From Idiomarina fontislapidosi (GTDB taxonomy: Bacteria > Pseudomonadota > Gammaproteobacteria > Enterobacterales > Alteromonadaceae): DNA of 64,000 nt. The stretch covers positions 1-64,000 of the forward strand of contig NZ_QJST01000012.1 of NCBI RefSeq assembly GCF_003226255.1, written 5' to 3'. The translations under genes were made by a program, and so were the position numbers. The notes under the pieces are model-generated. The model ran no database searches and was not told the DNA's origin. It saw only the letters and a list, made by a program, of their open reading frames with translations. Positions 18,698 to 29,762 of this stretch are shown piece by piece. The number at the start of each line of letters is the position of its first letter. Positions within the stretch are counted from its first letter, which is position 1.

Positions 18698-20011
18698 TTA
18701 CTCTGATTTAAGTTGTGAAGCAGGTGGAATACGGCAGGTTCGCCAGGTCGGGTAGGCACCCGCGAGCACGCTACTGATAATCGCGAGTAAGATACCAATA
18801 CCGAGTAACGGTAGGTTGAGCGACGCGAGATCGTTGACTTGCTCACCATATAAGTACTCAATACCAAGGAGCCCTAGCGCGGCTAAAATCAGTCCGCCAA
18901 TACCGCCGGCGATACCAATCAATACCGTCTCAACGAACTGTTGCTGATAAAGCTGCATACGGGTTGCACCGACTGCCCGTCGTAAGGCAATTTCGCCGGT
19001 TTTAAAGCTGAATTTAGTGAGTAATAGACCGATGGTGTTAAGTAAGCAGACAGCCAAGAACATCAATGACAAGTACATCATCACTTCTGCATCGTCATCG
19101 ACGACATTTTCATGTTCCATCCAACCCATGACGTCGGTCAAACGGTTGTTCAGCGGGCGAGGGAAGCGACCAAGCTTCTTCTGCTCCTCAACATAAGCAT
19201 TCAGAAAACTCATGTATTCTTGTTTTGCTTGTGTACTGTCGAGCTGTGCCCAGAACTGAAAGTTCACACACTCGGAGGTTAAAAAGGATTTAAACCCTTC
19301 ACCTTCGGGCATTTTCCAACAGTTGGTATTACCGCTATTCGGCAGCTCCATGGTCTCCTTAAGTTTGAACGGGAGATAGGCATCCTCCATCTCATTGAAG
19401 GCACCTGTCGTCACGTCGTAAAAGCGCGGCTTCAGCACCCATTCATCGAGCACACCGACGACACGGAACTCTTTACCTTCTAAACGTACGGTACGACCCA
19501 CTGAGTTTTCACCGGCAAATATCTCTTCATTCGCGGATTTGCTCAGTACGATGCTCCTATCACCGGTTTCGTCGGCACTATCACTCCAGCCTTGCCCATA
19601 TAAAAAGGGTGAGTTGAACATCGAAAAGAAGTCGTTATGGGTGAGTCGTAAGCGAGCCAAGAAGGGCTCCTTGCCCAAACCTTGCGGCTCGATGACGCCA
19701 CCTGACTGCGCCATCGCCGTTTGCAGTTGCGCAGGCGCTTGTGCTTTAAGTGCCGTGGCATCGGTATAAGTCAGTTGATCCGGTGGCTCGTTAGGCTCGT
19801 CATAGGGTTCATTGGGCGACCAGTTATCTAATTGAACATAAAACAAGCGGTCACTTTTTTCAGGAATAGGGTCGGCCGACATTAAATAATTAATGGTGAT
19901 GGTTGTCATCGCCGCGCCAATCCCCAGCGCAATAGCGCCACTCATCAGTAAGGAAAGTAATGGATGGCGTTTTAAGCTGAGCCATGCAAGCCGGGTGTAA
20001 TATAACCACAT
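18698..20011 (-). CDS. ABC exporter permease, MacB/FtsX type (first copy)
   Basis: Membrane protein of 437 residues with the same plan as its downstream neighbour: an N-terminal helix, a long periplasmic domain (about residues 45-305) and three C-terminal helices with the FtsX coupling motif (GEIALRRAVGATRMQLYQQQF). The two permeases are clearly diverged, and the coupling helix is the easiest common part to see. GGAGG lies upstream of the ATG at 20011. It is nine bases after the ATPase gene, in an operon of adaptor, ATPase and two permeases. Confidence 0.88.
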   Translation of the reverse strand: MWLYYTRLAWLSLKRHPLLSLLMSGAIALGIGAAMTTITINYLMSADPIPEKSDRLFYVQLDNWSPNEPYDEPNEPPDQLTYTDATALKAQAPAQLQTAMAQSGGVIEPQGLGKEPFLARLRLTHNDFFSMFNSPFLYGQGWSDSADETGDRSIVLSKSANEEIFAGENSVGRTVRLEGKEFRVVGVLDEWVLKPRFYDVTTGAFNEMEDAYLPFKLKETMELPNSGNTNCWKMPEGEGFKSFLTSECVNFQFWAQLDSTQAKQEYMSFLNAYVEEQKKLGRFPRPLNNRLTDVMGWMEHENVVDDDAEVMMYLSLMFLAVCLLNTIGLLLTKFSFKTGEIALRRAVGATRMQLYQQQFVETVLIGIAGGIGGLILAALGLLGIEYLYGEQVNDLASLNLPLLGIGILLAIISSVLAGAYPTWRTCRIPPASQLKSE

Positions 20012-20020
20012 AAGCGCCTC

Positions 20021-20722
20021 CTATGCGTTGACGGTGGCAAGCTCAGGCTTGCTTAGTTGTTGTTCAGTTACTTGACCGTCCAGTACCTGAATATGACGGT
20101 GGGCACGTTCAGCCTGTGACAAATCGTGCGTCACCATCACGATAGTGGTACCTGTTTGATTAATGTCCTCAAGTAAACTCATGACACTGTCCGCCATTTT
20201 GCTATCAAGGTTACCGGTTGGCTCATCGGCGAGAAGAAACAGCGGATTACCTGCAAGCGCGCGAGCAATGGCGACACGCTGCTGTTGCCCACCCGAAAGT
20301 TGCGACGGCAGATGACGCATCCGGTTGGCGAGTCCCACCACATCCAAGCTGTGTTCAATGCGCTCTTTGCGTTCAGCTTTGCTAAGTTTGCGATAACGCA
20401 AAGGAACGTCCACATTATCGAACAAGTTGAGATCGGGAATTAGGTTAAAGCTCTGGAAGATAAAACCTATTTTCTCGTTTCGCAATTGCGAAAGTTGCTT
20501 GTCGTTGAGGTGTTTAACCGAACGTCCGTCGAGGGTGTATTCACCGTCGTCGAACGACTCGAGTAAACCGGCAATATTCAAGAATGTTGTCTTACCCGAC
20601 CCCGAAGGGCCGGTGACAGCAACAAAGTCGCCTTCATTTACCGTTAAGCTAAATTGCTTAAGGGCATGGGTTTCGACGGTTTCGGTACGAAATACTTTGG
20701 TGATGTTGTTCATTACGAGCAT
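20021..20722 (-). CDS. ABC exporter ATPase (LolD/MacB type)
   Basis: ATP-binding subunit of about 233 residues. Visible motifs are Walker [11 protein letters not shown]-loop [12 protein letters not shown], signature [17 protein letters not shown], Walker [15 protein letters not shown], and the switch histidine in [10 protein letters not shown]. Sequence style matches the LolD/MacB/YknY group that pairs with FtsX-type permeases. I chose ATG 20722, with AAGGAA eight bases upstream, rather than the longer frame to 20761, which would overlap the adaptor gene. Confidence 0.92.
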   Translation of the reverse strand: MLVMNNITKVFRTETVETHALKQFSLTVNEGDFVAVTGPSGSGKTTFLNIAGLLESFDDGEYTLDGRSVKHLNDKQLSQLRNEKIGFIFQSFNLIPDLNLFDNVDVPLRYRKLSKAERKERIEHSLDVVGLANRMRHLPSQLSGGQQQRVAIARALAGNPLFLLADEPTGNLDSKMADSVMSLLEDINQTGTTIVMVTHDLSQAERAHRHIQVLDGQVTEQQLSKPELATVNA

Positions 20723-20732
20723 GGTGTATTCC

Positions 20733-22004
20733 TTATTGATTAATGACGACGCTTTCGGCACCGTTAAATGATTGGGTATCGGAGATAATCACGCGATCGC
20801 CAGCGGTTAGACCCGAAATGATTTCAACTTTAGAGAGGCTGCTGGCGCCGGTTTGAATCGGTGTTTTTAAGGCAATGCCATCGGTGACTACATAAGCAAC
20901 GCGGCCGCCTTGGTTTTGCAGAAAAGGACCTCGTTGCAAGGTGAGGACATCATCTTTTTGATCAAGAATAATCCGACTGGTGAGGCGTTGGTTTTGACGC
21001 AAACCCGCCGGTGTCTCGTTGCTGAATCGCAGCGTACCGATGACCTCGTTATTGCGAATTTCAGGTGAGACAGCGACTAAGGTGGCGCTATGTAGTTGAC
21101 CGTTGTAATTGATTTCGGCCGCCATACCAATCGCCAGGTCGTCCGCATAACTTTCTGGGATACCAAGCTCAACTTCAAACTCGGATAAGTCGACGACACC
21201 GAGCACCGCTTGGTTTTTCGCCACTTGATTCTTTTGGTCGACTTCGAGGTTACCGACGATCCCGCTGACAGGAGAGACAATCGTTAACCCATTAACTTGA
21301 CGCTGCAGTTCGTTGACTAACAGCTGTTGGCGATCGACTTTAAGTTGCAGTGATTGAATGTCAAACGCAAGGCTTTCGCTATTGAGCTTGGCATCCTGTA
21401 CCGCATGTTGATAAACGACTTGTGCGTTGTTTAACTCATCTTGTGCTTGTTCGTAGTCGATTTCGCTGATGGCTTGTTTTTCCCACGCGCGATCGGCGCG
21501 GCGCTTCTCGCGATCAGCCGCGGTTAGCGTCACGTGCGCTAAATCAACGAGCTTTTGGTTCTCAAGAGCGGCTTTCTTTGAGTTAATGCGCTGGCGATCA
21601 AGTTCCATTTTTAAACTCGCCAAGCTTGCCTGCTCTTGCTCAAGTTTGCTCTTTAGTTCGGGGCTCTCAATGGTGGCAAGCGCTTGCCCCTGCTCGACCG
21701 CATCACCCGCACCGACATGATAGGTGATGACACCTTCAGCAGGCGCATACAGGGTTGGGCTTACAGCAGCCACTACTTTGCCCTGTATCGATACATCGCG
21801 AGTAAAGTTACCCTGTTCGACGGTAGCAAAGCGAAGCTCACTTGATTCGACCGCGGCTTCGGCGGATGACCAAGTCACGAGCATCGGGATGGCACTTGCA
21901 ATAAAAGCAGCGACGACGGCGCCGCTGATGCCCCATTTTAGCCAAGGCTTTTTTTTAGGTGCACGAACAACGTCTTGTCCGCTGGTATCTGATATCTTAG
22001 TCAT
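20733..22004 (-). CDS. Periplasmic adaptor of ABC exporter (HlyD/MacA family)
   Basis: Protein of 423 residues with a cytoplasmic N-terminal tail, one membrane helix (WGISGAVVAAFIASAIPMLV, about residues 22-42), lipoyl half-motifs (PAEGVITYHVGAGDAVEQGQ and IVSPVSGIVGNLEVDQ), a long coiled-coil hairpin (about residues 120-240) and a beta-barrel domain. It should join the ABC permeases to an outer-membrane channel such as TolC. It is the first gene of the four-gene minus-strand operon and has an AGAGGGAA ribosome site. The exported substrate is unknown. Confidence 0.9.
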   Translation of the reverse strand: MTKISDTSGQDVVRAPKKKPWLKWGISGAVVAAFIASAIPMLVTWSSAEAAVESSELRFATVEQGNFTRDVSIQGKVVAAVSPTLYAPAEGVITYHVGAGDAVEQGQALATIESPELKSKLEQEQASLASLKMELDRQRINSKKAALENQKLVDLAHVTLTAADREKRRADRAWEKQAISEIDYEQAQDELNNAQVVYQHAVQDAKLNSESLAFDIQSLQLKVDRQQLLVNELQRQVNGLTIVSPVSGIVGNLEVDQKNQVAKNQAVLGVVDLSEFEVELGIPESYADDLAIGMAAEINYNGQLHSATLVAVSPEIRNNEVIGTLRFSNETPAGLRQNQRLTSRIILDQKDDVLTLQRGPFLQNQGGRVAYVVTDGIALKTPIQTGASSLSKVEIISGLTAGDRVIISDTQSFNGAESVVINQ

Positions 22005-22115
22005 AAGGTTCCCTCTGATTTAACTTGATTAGTAAGTCGCTATGGGGGAGAAAAGGGTTGTATTTTGATGTGTGTAAGAATGTAAGCAGATATATCAACG
22101 ACGAGAAAAAGCCGA

Positions 22116-23816
22116 ATGAGCACTGATTTAAACCGCGCCGATGAACTTGCACGACTTATTTTAGCGGGCTTTCATAGCCACTTTAGCCGTTTTCAATTAT
22201 TGACTCAGGGTGCGCCTGAACGGTTTCTTGGGCAGCGCTGGCAGGATGTGATTGGCGCAGCGGCGGAGCGAATTAGTTACTACGATAAGCAGGTGGCACT
22301 CACAAGTGACGAGCTATTGCAGTATCAAACACAGTTTGATGAGACGCTTTGGTTAAGTGTTCGTCAACGGTATCAATCGCTGTTACAGTTTCACCCTCAG
22401 GCGGATTTAGCCGAAACGTTTTATAACTCGGTTTTTTGTCGTGCGTTTGAAAGACAGTATTTTCATAATGCTTTTATCTTCGTCGAATCAACACTGGAAG
22501 AACGCACACCTGTCCCAGTTGAACATGTTTATCAATCCTACTTCCCGGTTTATCAAGGTTTTACACAAACGTTAGAGCAGCTATTTTTGGATTTAGGTTT
22601 AGGCGATACTTTTGAGAACCTCAAACACGATGTTGAACAACTCAGAGCCACGTTTTTACAGCGTGCGGTCGAGGATGATGTCGAACCTCATGAGGTACGT
22701 ATTGATGTGCTTAAAACGCCTTTCTATCGAAACAAAGCGGCTTACGTGGTTGGGCGCATCGTCACACAACAGCACAGTTACCCATTTATCGTACCGATTT
22801 TAATTAACCCTGAAGGGCGTCTTTACGTTGACGCATTTATTACGCAATCAGACCGAATGGCCGCGATATTTGGTTTTGCGCGTTCATACTTCATGGTAAA
22901 TACCGAAGCACCCTCGGCACTGGTGCGTTTTTTAAAGCAACTGATGCCGCGCAAAACGTTTTCTGAGCTGTATTCGTCGATTGGGTTCCATAAGCAAGCC
23001 AAAACTGAGTTCTATCGTGACTTCCTCAAACAGCTTGCCAGCTCTAATGAACAATTGACTGCGGCACCTGGTGTGAAGGGAATGGTGATGACAGTATTCA
23101 CGCTGCCCTCATTCCCTTACGTATTTAAAGTTATCAAAGATGAACTGGGAGACACTAAGAGTTTTGGGCGCGATACAGTGGTGAAGCGCTACCGTATGGT
23201 TAAGCAGCATGATCGTGTAGGGCGCATGGCAGACACGCTCGAGTTCTCTGATGTCGCGATTCCGAAACACCGCATTGCTGACGACCTAATGGATGAGCTT
23301 TTAGCGACCGTGGCGAGCAGTATTCGCTTTGAGGGTGATTTGCTGGTCATTAGCCAGTGTTTTATTGAACGGCGAATGATACCGCTGAATATGTATTTAG
23401 AGTACGCCAGTGAAGCGGAGCAGGCGGCAGCGATTGATGACTACGGTCGTGCCATCAAGGATATGATTGCGGCGAATATATTCCCCGGCGACATGCTGTT
23501 GAAGAACTTTGGTGTGACACGTCATAAGCGCGTCGTGTTTTATGATTATGACGAAGTTCGCTACCTAACCGATATGAACTTTAAAGCACTGGCTAAAGCC
23601 GATCACGAAGTGTCGTTTGCCCCCGACGATGTGTTCCCCGAACAGCTTGCGGTCTTTGCTGTGCCTCAGCCACGTTATCGTGAGCTGTTACTCAGTGCAC
23701 ATCCCGAGTTAATCGATCCAAATTATTGGCGGCAGCGCCAGCAAGATATCAAGGAGGGGGTGATTAAAGATATCTTCCCGTACGCTGCCGACTTACGTTT
23801 TACGCGGTCGTTTTAA
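22116..23816 (+). CDS. aceK: Isocitrate dehydrogenase kinase/phosphatase
   Basis: Bifunctional enzyme (566 residues) that inactivates isocitrate dehydrogenase by phosphorylation on acetate, sending isocitrate to the glyoxylate shunt, and reverses this otherwise. The ATP-binding segment around [26 protein letters not shown] (about residues 315-345) and the [13 protein letters not shown] metal-binding region (about residue 480) are the family hallmarks. In enterobacteria aceK is the last gene of aceBAK. Here it is on the opposite strand, converging on aceA with a 17-base overlap, so it must have its own promoter. Confidence 0.95.
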   Translation: MSTDLNRADELARLILAGFHSHFSRFQLLTQGAPERFLGQRWQDVIGAAAERISYYDKQVALTSDELLQYQTQFDETLWLSVRQRYQSLLQFHPQADLAETFYNSVFCRAFERQYFHNAFIFVESTLEERTPVPVEHVYQSYFPVYQGFTQTLEQLFLDLGLGDTFENLKHDVEQLRATFLQRAVEDDVEPHEVRIDVLKTPFYRNKAAYVVGRIVTQQHSYPFIVPILINPEGRLYVDAFITQSDRMAAIFGFARSYFMVNTEAPSALVRFLKQLMPRKTFSELYSSIGFHKQAKTEFYRDFLKQLASSNEQLTAAPGVKGMVMTVFTLPSFPYVFKVIKDELGDTKSFGRDTVVKRYRMVKQHDRVGRMADTLEFSDVAIPKHRIADDLMDELLATVASSIRFEGDLLVISQCFIERRMIPLNMYLEYASEAEQAAAIDDYGRAIKDMIAANIFPGDMLLKNFGVTRHKRVVFYDYDEVRYLTDMNFKALAKADHEVSFAPDDVFPEQLAVFAVPQPRYRELLLSAHPELIDPNYWRQRQQDIKEGVIKDIFPYAADLRFTRSF

Positions 23817-25134
23817 ATTGATCTTCCTCGGTTGAGCCCGTCAAGGCAGTCACTGATGAGGCGCCACCTTGAATCGCATTGGTGAGCGCGTCGAAGTAGC
23901 CCGTGCCAACTTCTTGTTGGTGTGCAACAAAGGTGTAGCCCTTGTCAGCGGCATCAAATTCTTGCTGCTGCAAACGGACATAGGCTGACATATCATTACG
24001 GGCGTAATCGTGAGCAAGCTCAAACATGTGGTACCACATATTGTGCACACCCGCTAACGTGATGAACTGAAACTTGTATCCCATCGCTGCCAGCTCGCGT
24101 TGGAACTTAGCGATTGTTGCGTCGTCGAGGTTACGTTTCCAGTTAAACGAAGGCGAGCAGTTGTAGGCTAATAGCTTGCCTGGATATTTAGCGTGGACAG
24201 CCTCGGCGAACTGACGTGCCTCGTCAAGATCCGGTTTCGCCGTTTCACACCAAATGAGGTCAGCATAAGGCGCGTAGGCAAGACCGCGCGAAATGGCTTG
24301 CTCAATGCCTGGCTTAACGCGGTAGAAGCCCTCTGCGGTGCGCTCACCGGTGACAAATGGCTTGTCATTGTCGTCAAAATCCGAGGTCAGTAGGTCGGCC
24401 GCGTTGGCATCTGTACGCGCGACAATCAGCGTCGGCACGCCCTCGACGTCGGCCGCAAAACGCGCCGCAATTAATTTTTGCACCGCTTCTTGCGTAGGAA
24501 CGAGTACTTTACCGCCCATATGACCGCATTTTTTGACTGACGCCAGTTGATCTTCAAAGTGCACGCCCGCTGCCCCACATTGAATCATTCGCTTCATTAA
24601 TTCATAGGCGTTTAAGACGCCGCCAAAGCCTGCTTCAGCATCGGCAACGATAGGCGCAAAGTAATCCACGTAGCGTTCGTCGTCTGGGCTAATACCTTTT
24701 GACCACTGGATCTGGTCAGCGCGGGCAAATGAGTTATTGATGCGTTCAACCACCGTAGGCACAGAGTCAACGGGATACAGCGATTGGTCCGGATACATGT
24801 TACGTGATGAGTTATTATCCGCGGCGACTTGCCAACCGGAGAGGTAAATCGCCTGTAAACCCGCTTTGACTTGCTGCACCGCTTGGCCGCCGGTGAGCGC
24901 GCCGAGCGCGTTCACATAGTCCTTGCCAAACTTTTGTTGTGCTTCGCCATTAATCAATCGCCAAAGTTTTTGTGCGCCCTGTTGCGCATAGGTGTGCTGA
25001 ACTTGCAACGAACCACGTAGTTTGACCACCTCTTCTGCGCTATAGGGGCGCTGAACCTGTGCCCAACGTGGGTCGTTTTTCCAACTTTGTTCAAGCGCTT
25101 TTGCTTGTTCGGCTTGTTGTGTTGATATAGTCAT
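23800..25134 (-). CDS. aceA: Isocitrate lyase
   Basis: Cleaves isocitrate to glyoxylate and succinate, the first step of the glyoxylate shunt. The 444-residue length fits the short bacterial form. The catalytic motif KKCGHMGGK contains the active-site cysteine C203. Other signatures are DAEAGFGG (metal site), [15 protein letters not shown] and CETAKPD, and the NCSPSFNW loop near the C-terminus. It lies 24 bases after aceB on the minus strand with CAGGA before the ATG, forming an aceBA operon. Confidence 0.96.
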   Translation of the reverse strand: MTISTQQAEQAKALEQSWKNDPRWAQVQRPYSAEEVVKLRGSLQVQHTYAQQGAQKLWRLINGEAQQKFGKDYVNALGALTGGQAVQQVKAGLQAIYLSGWQVAADNNSSRNMYPDQSLYPVDSVPTVVERINNSFARADQIQWSKGISPDDERYVDYFAPIVADAEAGFGGVLNAYELMKRMIQCGAAGVHFEDQLASVKKCGHMGGKVLVPTQEAVQKLIAARFAADVEGVPTLIVARTDANAADLLTSDFDDNDKPFVTGERTAEGFYRVKPGIEQAISRGLAYAPYADLIWCETAKPDLDEARQFAEAVHAKYPGKLLAYNCSPSFNWKRNLDDATIAKFQRELAAMGYKFQFITLAGVHNMWYHMFELAHDYARNDMSAYVRLQQQEFDAADKGYTFVAHQQEVGTGYFDALTNAIQGGASSVTALTGSTEEDQFKTTA

Positions 25135-25158
25135 GATGTTGTCCTGTTATTTGAGTAA

Positions 25159-26742
25159 TTAATCGAGTTGTTGGTAGCCGGGAAGTGTGAGGAAATCCAC
25201 TAACTCATCGGCGGTTGTGATCGCTTCAAGCAGTGCTACTGCTTTATCAAACGGTTGTTGTTGCCAGGTCGACTCGCTTACTTCTTGCTTCACGTTGTTT
25301 GCTTCTTCAGCGAGCATTTGCGTGAACAGGGCTTTAGTGACCGGCGTACCGTCACTGAGCTGTTTCTGATGCTTAATCCACTGCCAAATTGATGCACGCG
25401 AGATTTCGGCGGTGGCGGCATCTTCCATCAGTCCGTAAATAGGGACACAGCCGCGTCCATCGAGCCACGCGCTGATGTACTGTAATGCCACGCGAATATT
25501 GGTACGCATACCTGCCTCGGTGCGCTCGCCCTGACATGGGGTCAGCAATTGAGATGCGGTGATGTGTTGATCAGATTCGCGGAGTACGTGTAGTTGGTTG
25601 TCCCCTTTGAGTTGGTCAACAAAAATGGCACGTACCGTATCGGCGAGACCTGGATGCGCAATCCAGGTGCCATCGTGACCATTGTCGAACTCAAGTTGTT
25701 TGTCCTTCGCGACTTTGGCGAGAATTTGCTCGTTCTCTGCACTGTCTTTGCTGGGAATAAACGCCGCCATGCCGCCCATCGCGAGTGCGCCACGTTTGTG
25801 GCATGTGTGAACCAACAAGCGTGAGTAGGCGTTGAGAAAGGGCTGTGACATAGTGACTTGTTGGCGATCAGGTAGCACGCGATCGGGATGATGTTTGAGG
25901 GTCTTGATATAGCTAAAGATGTAATCCCAGCGACCGCAGTTTAAAGCGGCGATATGATCGCGTAGCGCGTGCAGAATTTCATCCATCTGAAATACCGCGG
26001 GTAGTGTTTCGATAAGCACCGTCGCACGTATGGTGCCCGGCTTAAGCTGAAAGCGTTGTTCTGAGTAATGGAACACATCGCTCCACCACTGTGCTTCGCT
26101 GCTGTGCTCTAACTTCGGCAAGTAAAGGTAAACACCTGTTCCTTCGTCTAATCGAACGCGGTAGTTATGATAAAAATATAAAGCGAAATCGAGCAGTGCT
26201 CCAGGCACCGCATGGCCCTCAAAGGTTAAGTGCTTTTCGGGTAAATGAAGTCCGCGCACGCGTGCAATTAACAGCGCAGGGTTCGGTGCAACGTTGTACT
26301 CTTTGCCGCTGTTGGGATCGGTGAAGCTGAGCGTATTGCGATTAGCGTCAATTAAATTGATTTGTCCATCCAGCAGACCCTGCCAGGTGGGCGACTGAGA
26401 GTCCTCAAAGTCAGCCATATAACAGTCGACGTTGGCGTTGAGTGCATTGATAACCATTTTCCGGTCAACAGGACCTGTAATTTCGATACGTCGACGGGTG
26501 AGATCTTTGGGTAATGGCCGAATTTGCCAATCGGCCTCACGTATTGCAGAAGTCGCAGGATCAAAGTCAGGGAGTGTACCTGCGTCAATAGCTTGCTGCC
26601 GCTTTGAACGAGCCTCTAGGAGTTGCGCGTGACGAGGCATAAACCGCTCGCATAAGTCGACAAAATAGGACATGAATTGTGGTGTAAATAAACGCGCTTG
26701 GTGGGGCACGTGTTCCACAGTAAATGAGAGTCGAGATGTCAT
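25159..26742 (-). CDS. aceB: Malate synthase A
   Basis: Condenses glyoxylate with acetyl-CoA to malate. The 527-residue length and sequence match the A isoform: ADFEDSQSPTW (catalytic region), RATVLIETLPAVFQMDEILH, GRWDYIFSYIKT, AMGGMAAFIP and NGHDGTWIAHPG are all present in order. It precedes aceA in an operon. The 160-base gap to the chemotaxis receptor gene contains the promoter region of aceB and the terminator of the receptor gene. Confidence 0.96.
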   Translation of the reverse strand: MTSRLSFTVEHVPHQARLFTPQFMSYFVDLCERFMPRHAQLLEARSKRQQAIDAGTLPDFDPATSAIREADWQIRPLPKDLTRRRIEITGPVDRKMVINALNANVDCYMADFEDSQSPTWQGLLDGQINLIDANRNTLSFTDPNSGKEYNVAPNPALLIARVRGLHLPEKHLTFEGHAVPGALLDFALYFYHNYRVRLDEGTGVYLYLPKLEHSSEAQWWSDVFHYSEQRFQLKPGTIRATVLIETLPAVFQMDEILHALRDHIAALNCGRWDYIFSYIKTLKHHPDRVLPDRQQVTMSQPFLNAYSRLLVHTCHKRGALAMGGMAAFIPSKDSAENEQILAKVAKDKQLEFDNGHDGTWIAHPGLADTVRAIFVDQLKGDNQLHVLRESDQHITASQLLTPCQGERTEAGMRTNIRVALQYISAWLDGRGCVPIYGLMEDAATAEISRASIWQWIKHQKQLSDGTPVTKALFTQMLAEEANNVKQEVSESTWQQQPFDKAVALLEAITTADELVDFLTLPGYQQLD

Positions 26743-26880
26743 AATCTGAACCTAATGTTAGTGATTTGTTAACACAGATTCAGCTTAGAGGGGATTTAGT
26801 GTATTCGTCTAATTTATGCCAATGATTATGGCTATTTCTGAGAGTTATTTTACTTCTTTCAATGGTGTGGTTAAAAATTG

Positions 26881-26902
26881 TGCGGGGACCTTCGTCCCCG
26901 CA
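26881..26902 (-). terminator. Terminator of the chemotaxis receptor gene
   Basis: Perfect 9-base stem (TGCGGGGAC / GTCCCCGCA) with a four-base loop. On the minus strand a T5-containing tract follows. It starts seven bases after the stop of the receptor gene. Confidence 0.9.
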
Positions 26903-26908
26903 TACTGA

Positions 26909-28537
26909 TCATGAGACTTTAAAGCGCTCAACCAAGTTGTTTAGCTCTACCGCTAAGCGAGAAAGCTCTTGGCTTGAGGCACTTGTTTGTTCGGCGCCTG
27001 AAGCTGTAGAGTTGGATAGGTCGCGAATACTCACTAAGTTCTTATCAACATCACGTGCAACATTAGCTTGTTGTTCAGCCGCACTTGCAATCGAAGTATT
27101 GTGTGTATTTATTTCACTCACTGCGGTAGCAATTTGCTTGAGTGCCGAACCGGCTTCACGCGCTATATCAAGTGTTTTAGCGGCACGTTCAAGGCTTTGC
27201 TTCATGGTTGTCACTGAACGATCACTTGAGGCATTAATGGCAGACACCATTTCCTCAATTTCGACGGTTGACTGCTGAGTTTTGTGAGCCAGTGAGCGCA
27301 CTTCATCGGCGACCACCGCAAAGCCTCGACCCGATTCGCCCGCTCGTGCAGCTTCTATCGCAGCGTTAAGTGCAAGCAAGTTGGTTTGTTCAGCGATGCC
27401 GCGAATAACCTCAAGCACTTTGGTAATGCCAGTGACCTTGTTAGCGAGCTCAGTGACGTTGTTCGATGAGTCGCCGATTTCCTGAGAAAGCTCTTCAATT
27501 GCCGTCACTGTTTTAGATACGCGGTCGTTACCGTACTGTGCTTGTTCGTCGGCAGCCTCTGAAGCTTCAGATGCGCTTTGTGCATCTTGTGCCACGTTTT
27601 CGACAGCGGCAGTAAGCTCGTTGACTGCGGTGGCTGCTTGCTCTAACTCTTCTGTTTGCTGTTGGATAGTGCGTGTCGAGTCATCCGTGACTGAGCTGAG
27701 CTCCTCTGAAGTCGAGGCAAGCTGTTGTGATGATTGCGCAATTTGACCAATGGACTCACGTAACTCACGCTGTGTGTTAATAAGCTGACGAAGTAACTGG
27801 GCTGGCTCATCTTTGCCTTGTACATCTATCTGTTGCGTTAAGTCTCGCTGTGCGATGGTCTCAGCAAAGTCCAAAGCGCCGCGCAATGGCGTAACAATGC
27901 TCTTCGTTAGTAAGACTGCAAAACATGCTACTAGTATGATCGACACGACTATGGCGATAATCACTGCTGTTTGGGCTGCGCTCGCAATATCACGTGCCTT
28001 AGCAGAAACTCGATCGACTTGTGTCATCTCTTCGGACAGGATTTCATCAAGCGTTGCAGAAATTTTGTCGGTCAGCGGAAGAATCGTGTTTTCACGCAAC
28101 GAGGCAACGGGTTCTTCGAGATTGGCATTAACGAGCTTCATAAATTGTTCGTCATGCTTCCAAAACTCCGTCAGTAAGCTCTTTAGCTTTTTAAACTGAC
28201 TGGCAATCGCCTCTCTCTGGATAAGTGCTTCATACTCTGAGAGGTTTCTTTCGAGGTTAGTTTTTGCATCGTTGTATTTCTTTAGATAACCCTCTAACCG
28301 CGCAGCATCATCCATGTAAGTGGTAATGTTTGCGGCATGGACGCGCACACGCAAAAATTCGCGGTCAAGGTCGTTCACATTATCAATAGCTGGCATCTGT
28401 TGTTCGGTAATTGAGTCTAGTTGCGTCACAACATTATCGAGTCGCATCAATGAGAAAACACCGAGCAGCAACACGATTGCTCCAAGCATCCCAAAGGTGA
28501 CAGCTAATCTCGCTCCAATCGAGAAATTTCTAAACAT
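26909..28537 (-). CDS. Methyl-accepting chemotaxis protein
   Basis: Chemoreceptor of 542 residues. TM1 (about residues 11-31) and TM2 (about 190-212) flank a periplasmic four-helix-bundle sensor of the 4HB_MCP type. A HAMP domain follows ([24 protein letters not shown]), then the signalling domain with the highly conserved hairpin tip region ([34 protein letters not shown]). It relays periplasmic ligand binding to CheA/CheW at the cell pole. The ligand is unknown and the C-terminus has no CheR pentapeptide. It is monocistronic, with its own terminator. Confidence 0.93.
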   Translation of the reverse strand: MFRNFSIGARLAVTFGMLGAIVLLLGVFSLMRLDNVVTQLDSITEQQMPAIDNVNDLDREFLRVRVHAANITTYMDDAARLEGYLKKYNDAKTNLERNLSEYEALIQREAIASQFKKLKSLLTEFWKHDEQFMKLVNANLEEPVASLRENTILPLTDKISATLDEILSEEMTQVDRVSAKARDIASAAQTAVIIAIVVSIILVACFAVLLTKSIVTPLRGALDFAETIAQRDLTQQIDVQGKDEPAQLLRQLINTQRELRESIGQIAQSSQQLASTSEELSSVTDDSTRTIQQQTEELEQAATAVNELTAAVENVAQDAQSASEASEAADEQAQYGNDRVSKTVTAIEELSQEIGDSSNNVTELANKVTGITKVLEVIRGIAEQTNLLALNAAIEAARAGESGRGFAVVADEVRSLAHKTQQSTVEIEEMVSAINASSDRSVTTMKQSLERAAKTLDIAREAGSALKQIATAVSEINTHNTSIASAAEQQANVARDVDKNLVSIRDLSNSTASGAEQTSASSQELSRLAVELNNLVERFKVS

Positions 28538-28577
28538 AAGTCCCTCTAAAAAGTTTAGTCTTTATCTAACAAACAAC

Positions 28578-29738
28578 TTATCGGCCTGTTTCTGCGAAAC
28601 ATAAGTGATTAATTAAAGTGTTAAATCGTTTACTGGCTGTTTCGATATCACTTAACTCTAAAAACTCGTTCGGCTGGTGTGCTTGGTTTATAGAGCCAGG
28701 TCCCATGACCAGTGTTTGACAGCCAAGTTGTTGTAAAAATGGCGCTTCAGTACAGTAGTTTACTGCGCATGAGGGACTCGCTGCAATTTTCTCTGCGAGT
28801 GAAACGAGTGCAGAGTCGGCTTGTTCCAAAAAGCCCGGAATGGGTTCGTGCATTGGCACTAAATCAATGGCATTGGGATATTCTTTCATGATTGGTTGAA
28901 GTAGTTGCAAGAGTTCGGCGTAGAGATGATCAATGTGCATGCCAGGTAAAGGACGAATATCTAACTGCAGTTCGCAACATCCACAAATACGATTGGCGTT
29001 ATCCCCGCCATGGATAGAGCCTAAATTCATCGTGGGAAAGCTCACATCAAATAGCTTATTTGAATACTTATGCGAAATCCTGTTTTTAAATTCAAGCAGC
29101 TGAGTCGTCACCTTATGCATGATTTCTATCGCGTTCAATCCGAGCCGAGGATCGGAGCTATGACCAGTACGGCCGATGACTTTGATTGCTTCTGTCATGT
29201 GCCCTTTGTGGGCTCGGATAGGCTGCATTTGGGTGGGTTCGCCAATGATGCAGTAATCGGGTTTTAAATCAGGAAAGTGATGTAATTCCCGTGCGCCCGC
29301 CATGGTTGTCTCTTCATCTGCGGTTGCCAATATCATAATAGGTTTTGTCTGATACTGCTCGGGTAGACGCTTTAGCTCCTCAATAATAAATGCAAAAAAG
29401 CCTTTCATATCAATGGACCCAAGACCATACCAGCGATTATCCCGTTCAGTTAATTTGAAGGGATCAGAATGCCAACGGTGCTCGTCGAACGGCACGGTAT
29501 CAGTGTGACCCGAGAGGAGAAGGCCACCCTTGCCGGATCCTCGTCTAGCGAGCAAGTTGTATTTATTAGGGTTGTCATTTAAAGGCTGTATCTCAACCTT
29601 AAAATTAAGCGCCTCTAACCACTCTGCAAGTAAGTCGATGACCGCCTTATTGGAATGATCCCAACTGGGATCGAGTGAACTGATCGACGGGCGAGCAATG
29701 AGTGCTTGGTACATATTAAAAAAGGAGGGGATCGACAT
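28578..29738 (-). CDS. argE: Acetylornithine deacetylase
   Basis: Zinc enzyme of the M20 family (386 residues) that converts N-acetylornithine to ornithine. The metal ligands are in LLSGHTDTVPFD (about residue 79), the DMKGFFAF motif (about 112) and the catalytic glutamate pair in DEETTMAG (about 146). A GHSSDPRLGLNA segment marks the dimerisation domain. It is divergent from argCBFGH(A), and the 92-base gap carries two ArgR-like boxes, the usual gammaproteobacterial arrangement. Presence of ArgE together with the fused ArgA domain implies the linear arginine pathway. Confidence 0.95.
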   Translation of the reverse strand: MSIPSFFNMYQALIARPSISSLDPSWDHSNKAVIDLLAEWLEALNFKVEIQPLNDNPNKYNLLARRGSGKGGLLLSGHTDTVPFDEHRWHSDPFKLTERDNRWYGLGSIDMKGFFAFIIEELKRLPEQYQTKPIMILATADEETTMAGARELHHFPDLKPDYCIIGEPTQMQPIRAHKGHMTEAIKVIGRTGHSSDPRLGLNAIEIMHKVTTQLLEFKNRISHKYSNKLFDVSFPTMNLGSIHGGDNANRICGCCELQLDIRPLPGMHIDHLYAELLQLLQPIMKEYPNAIDLVPMHEPIPGFLEQADSALVSLAEKIAASPSCAVNYCTEAPFLQQLGCQTLVMGPGSINQAHQPNEFLELSDIETASKRFNTLINHLCFAETGR

Positions 29739-29762
29739 AGATAATTATCCATAAAAGTTGCA

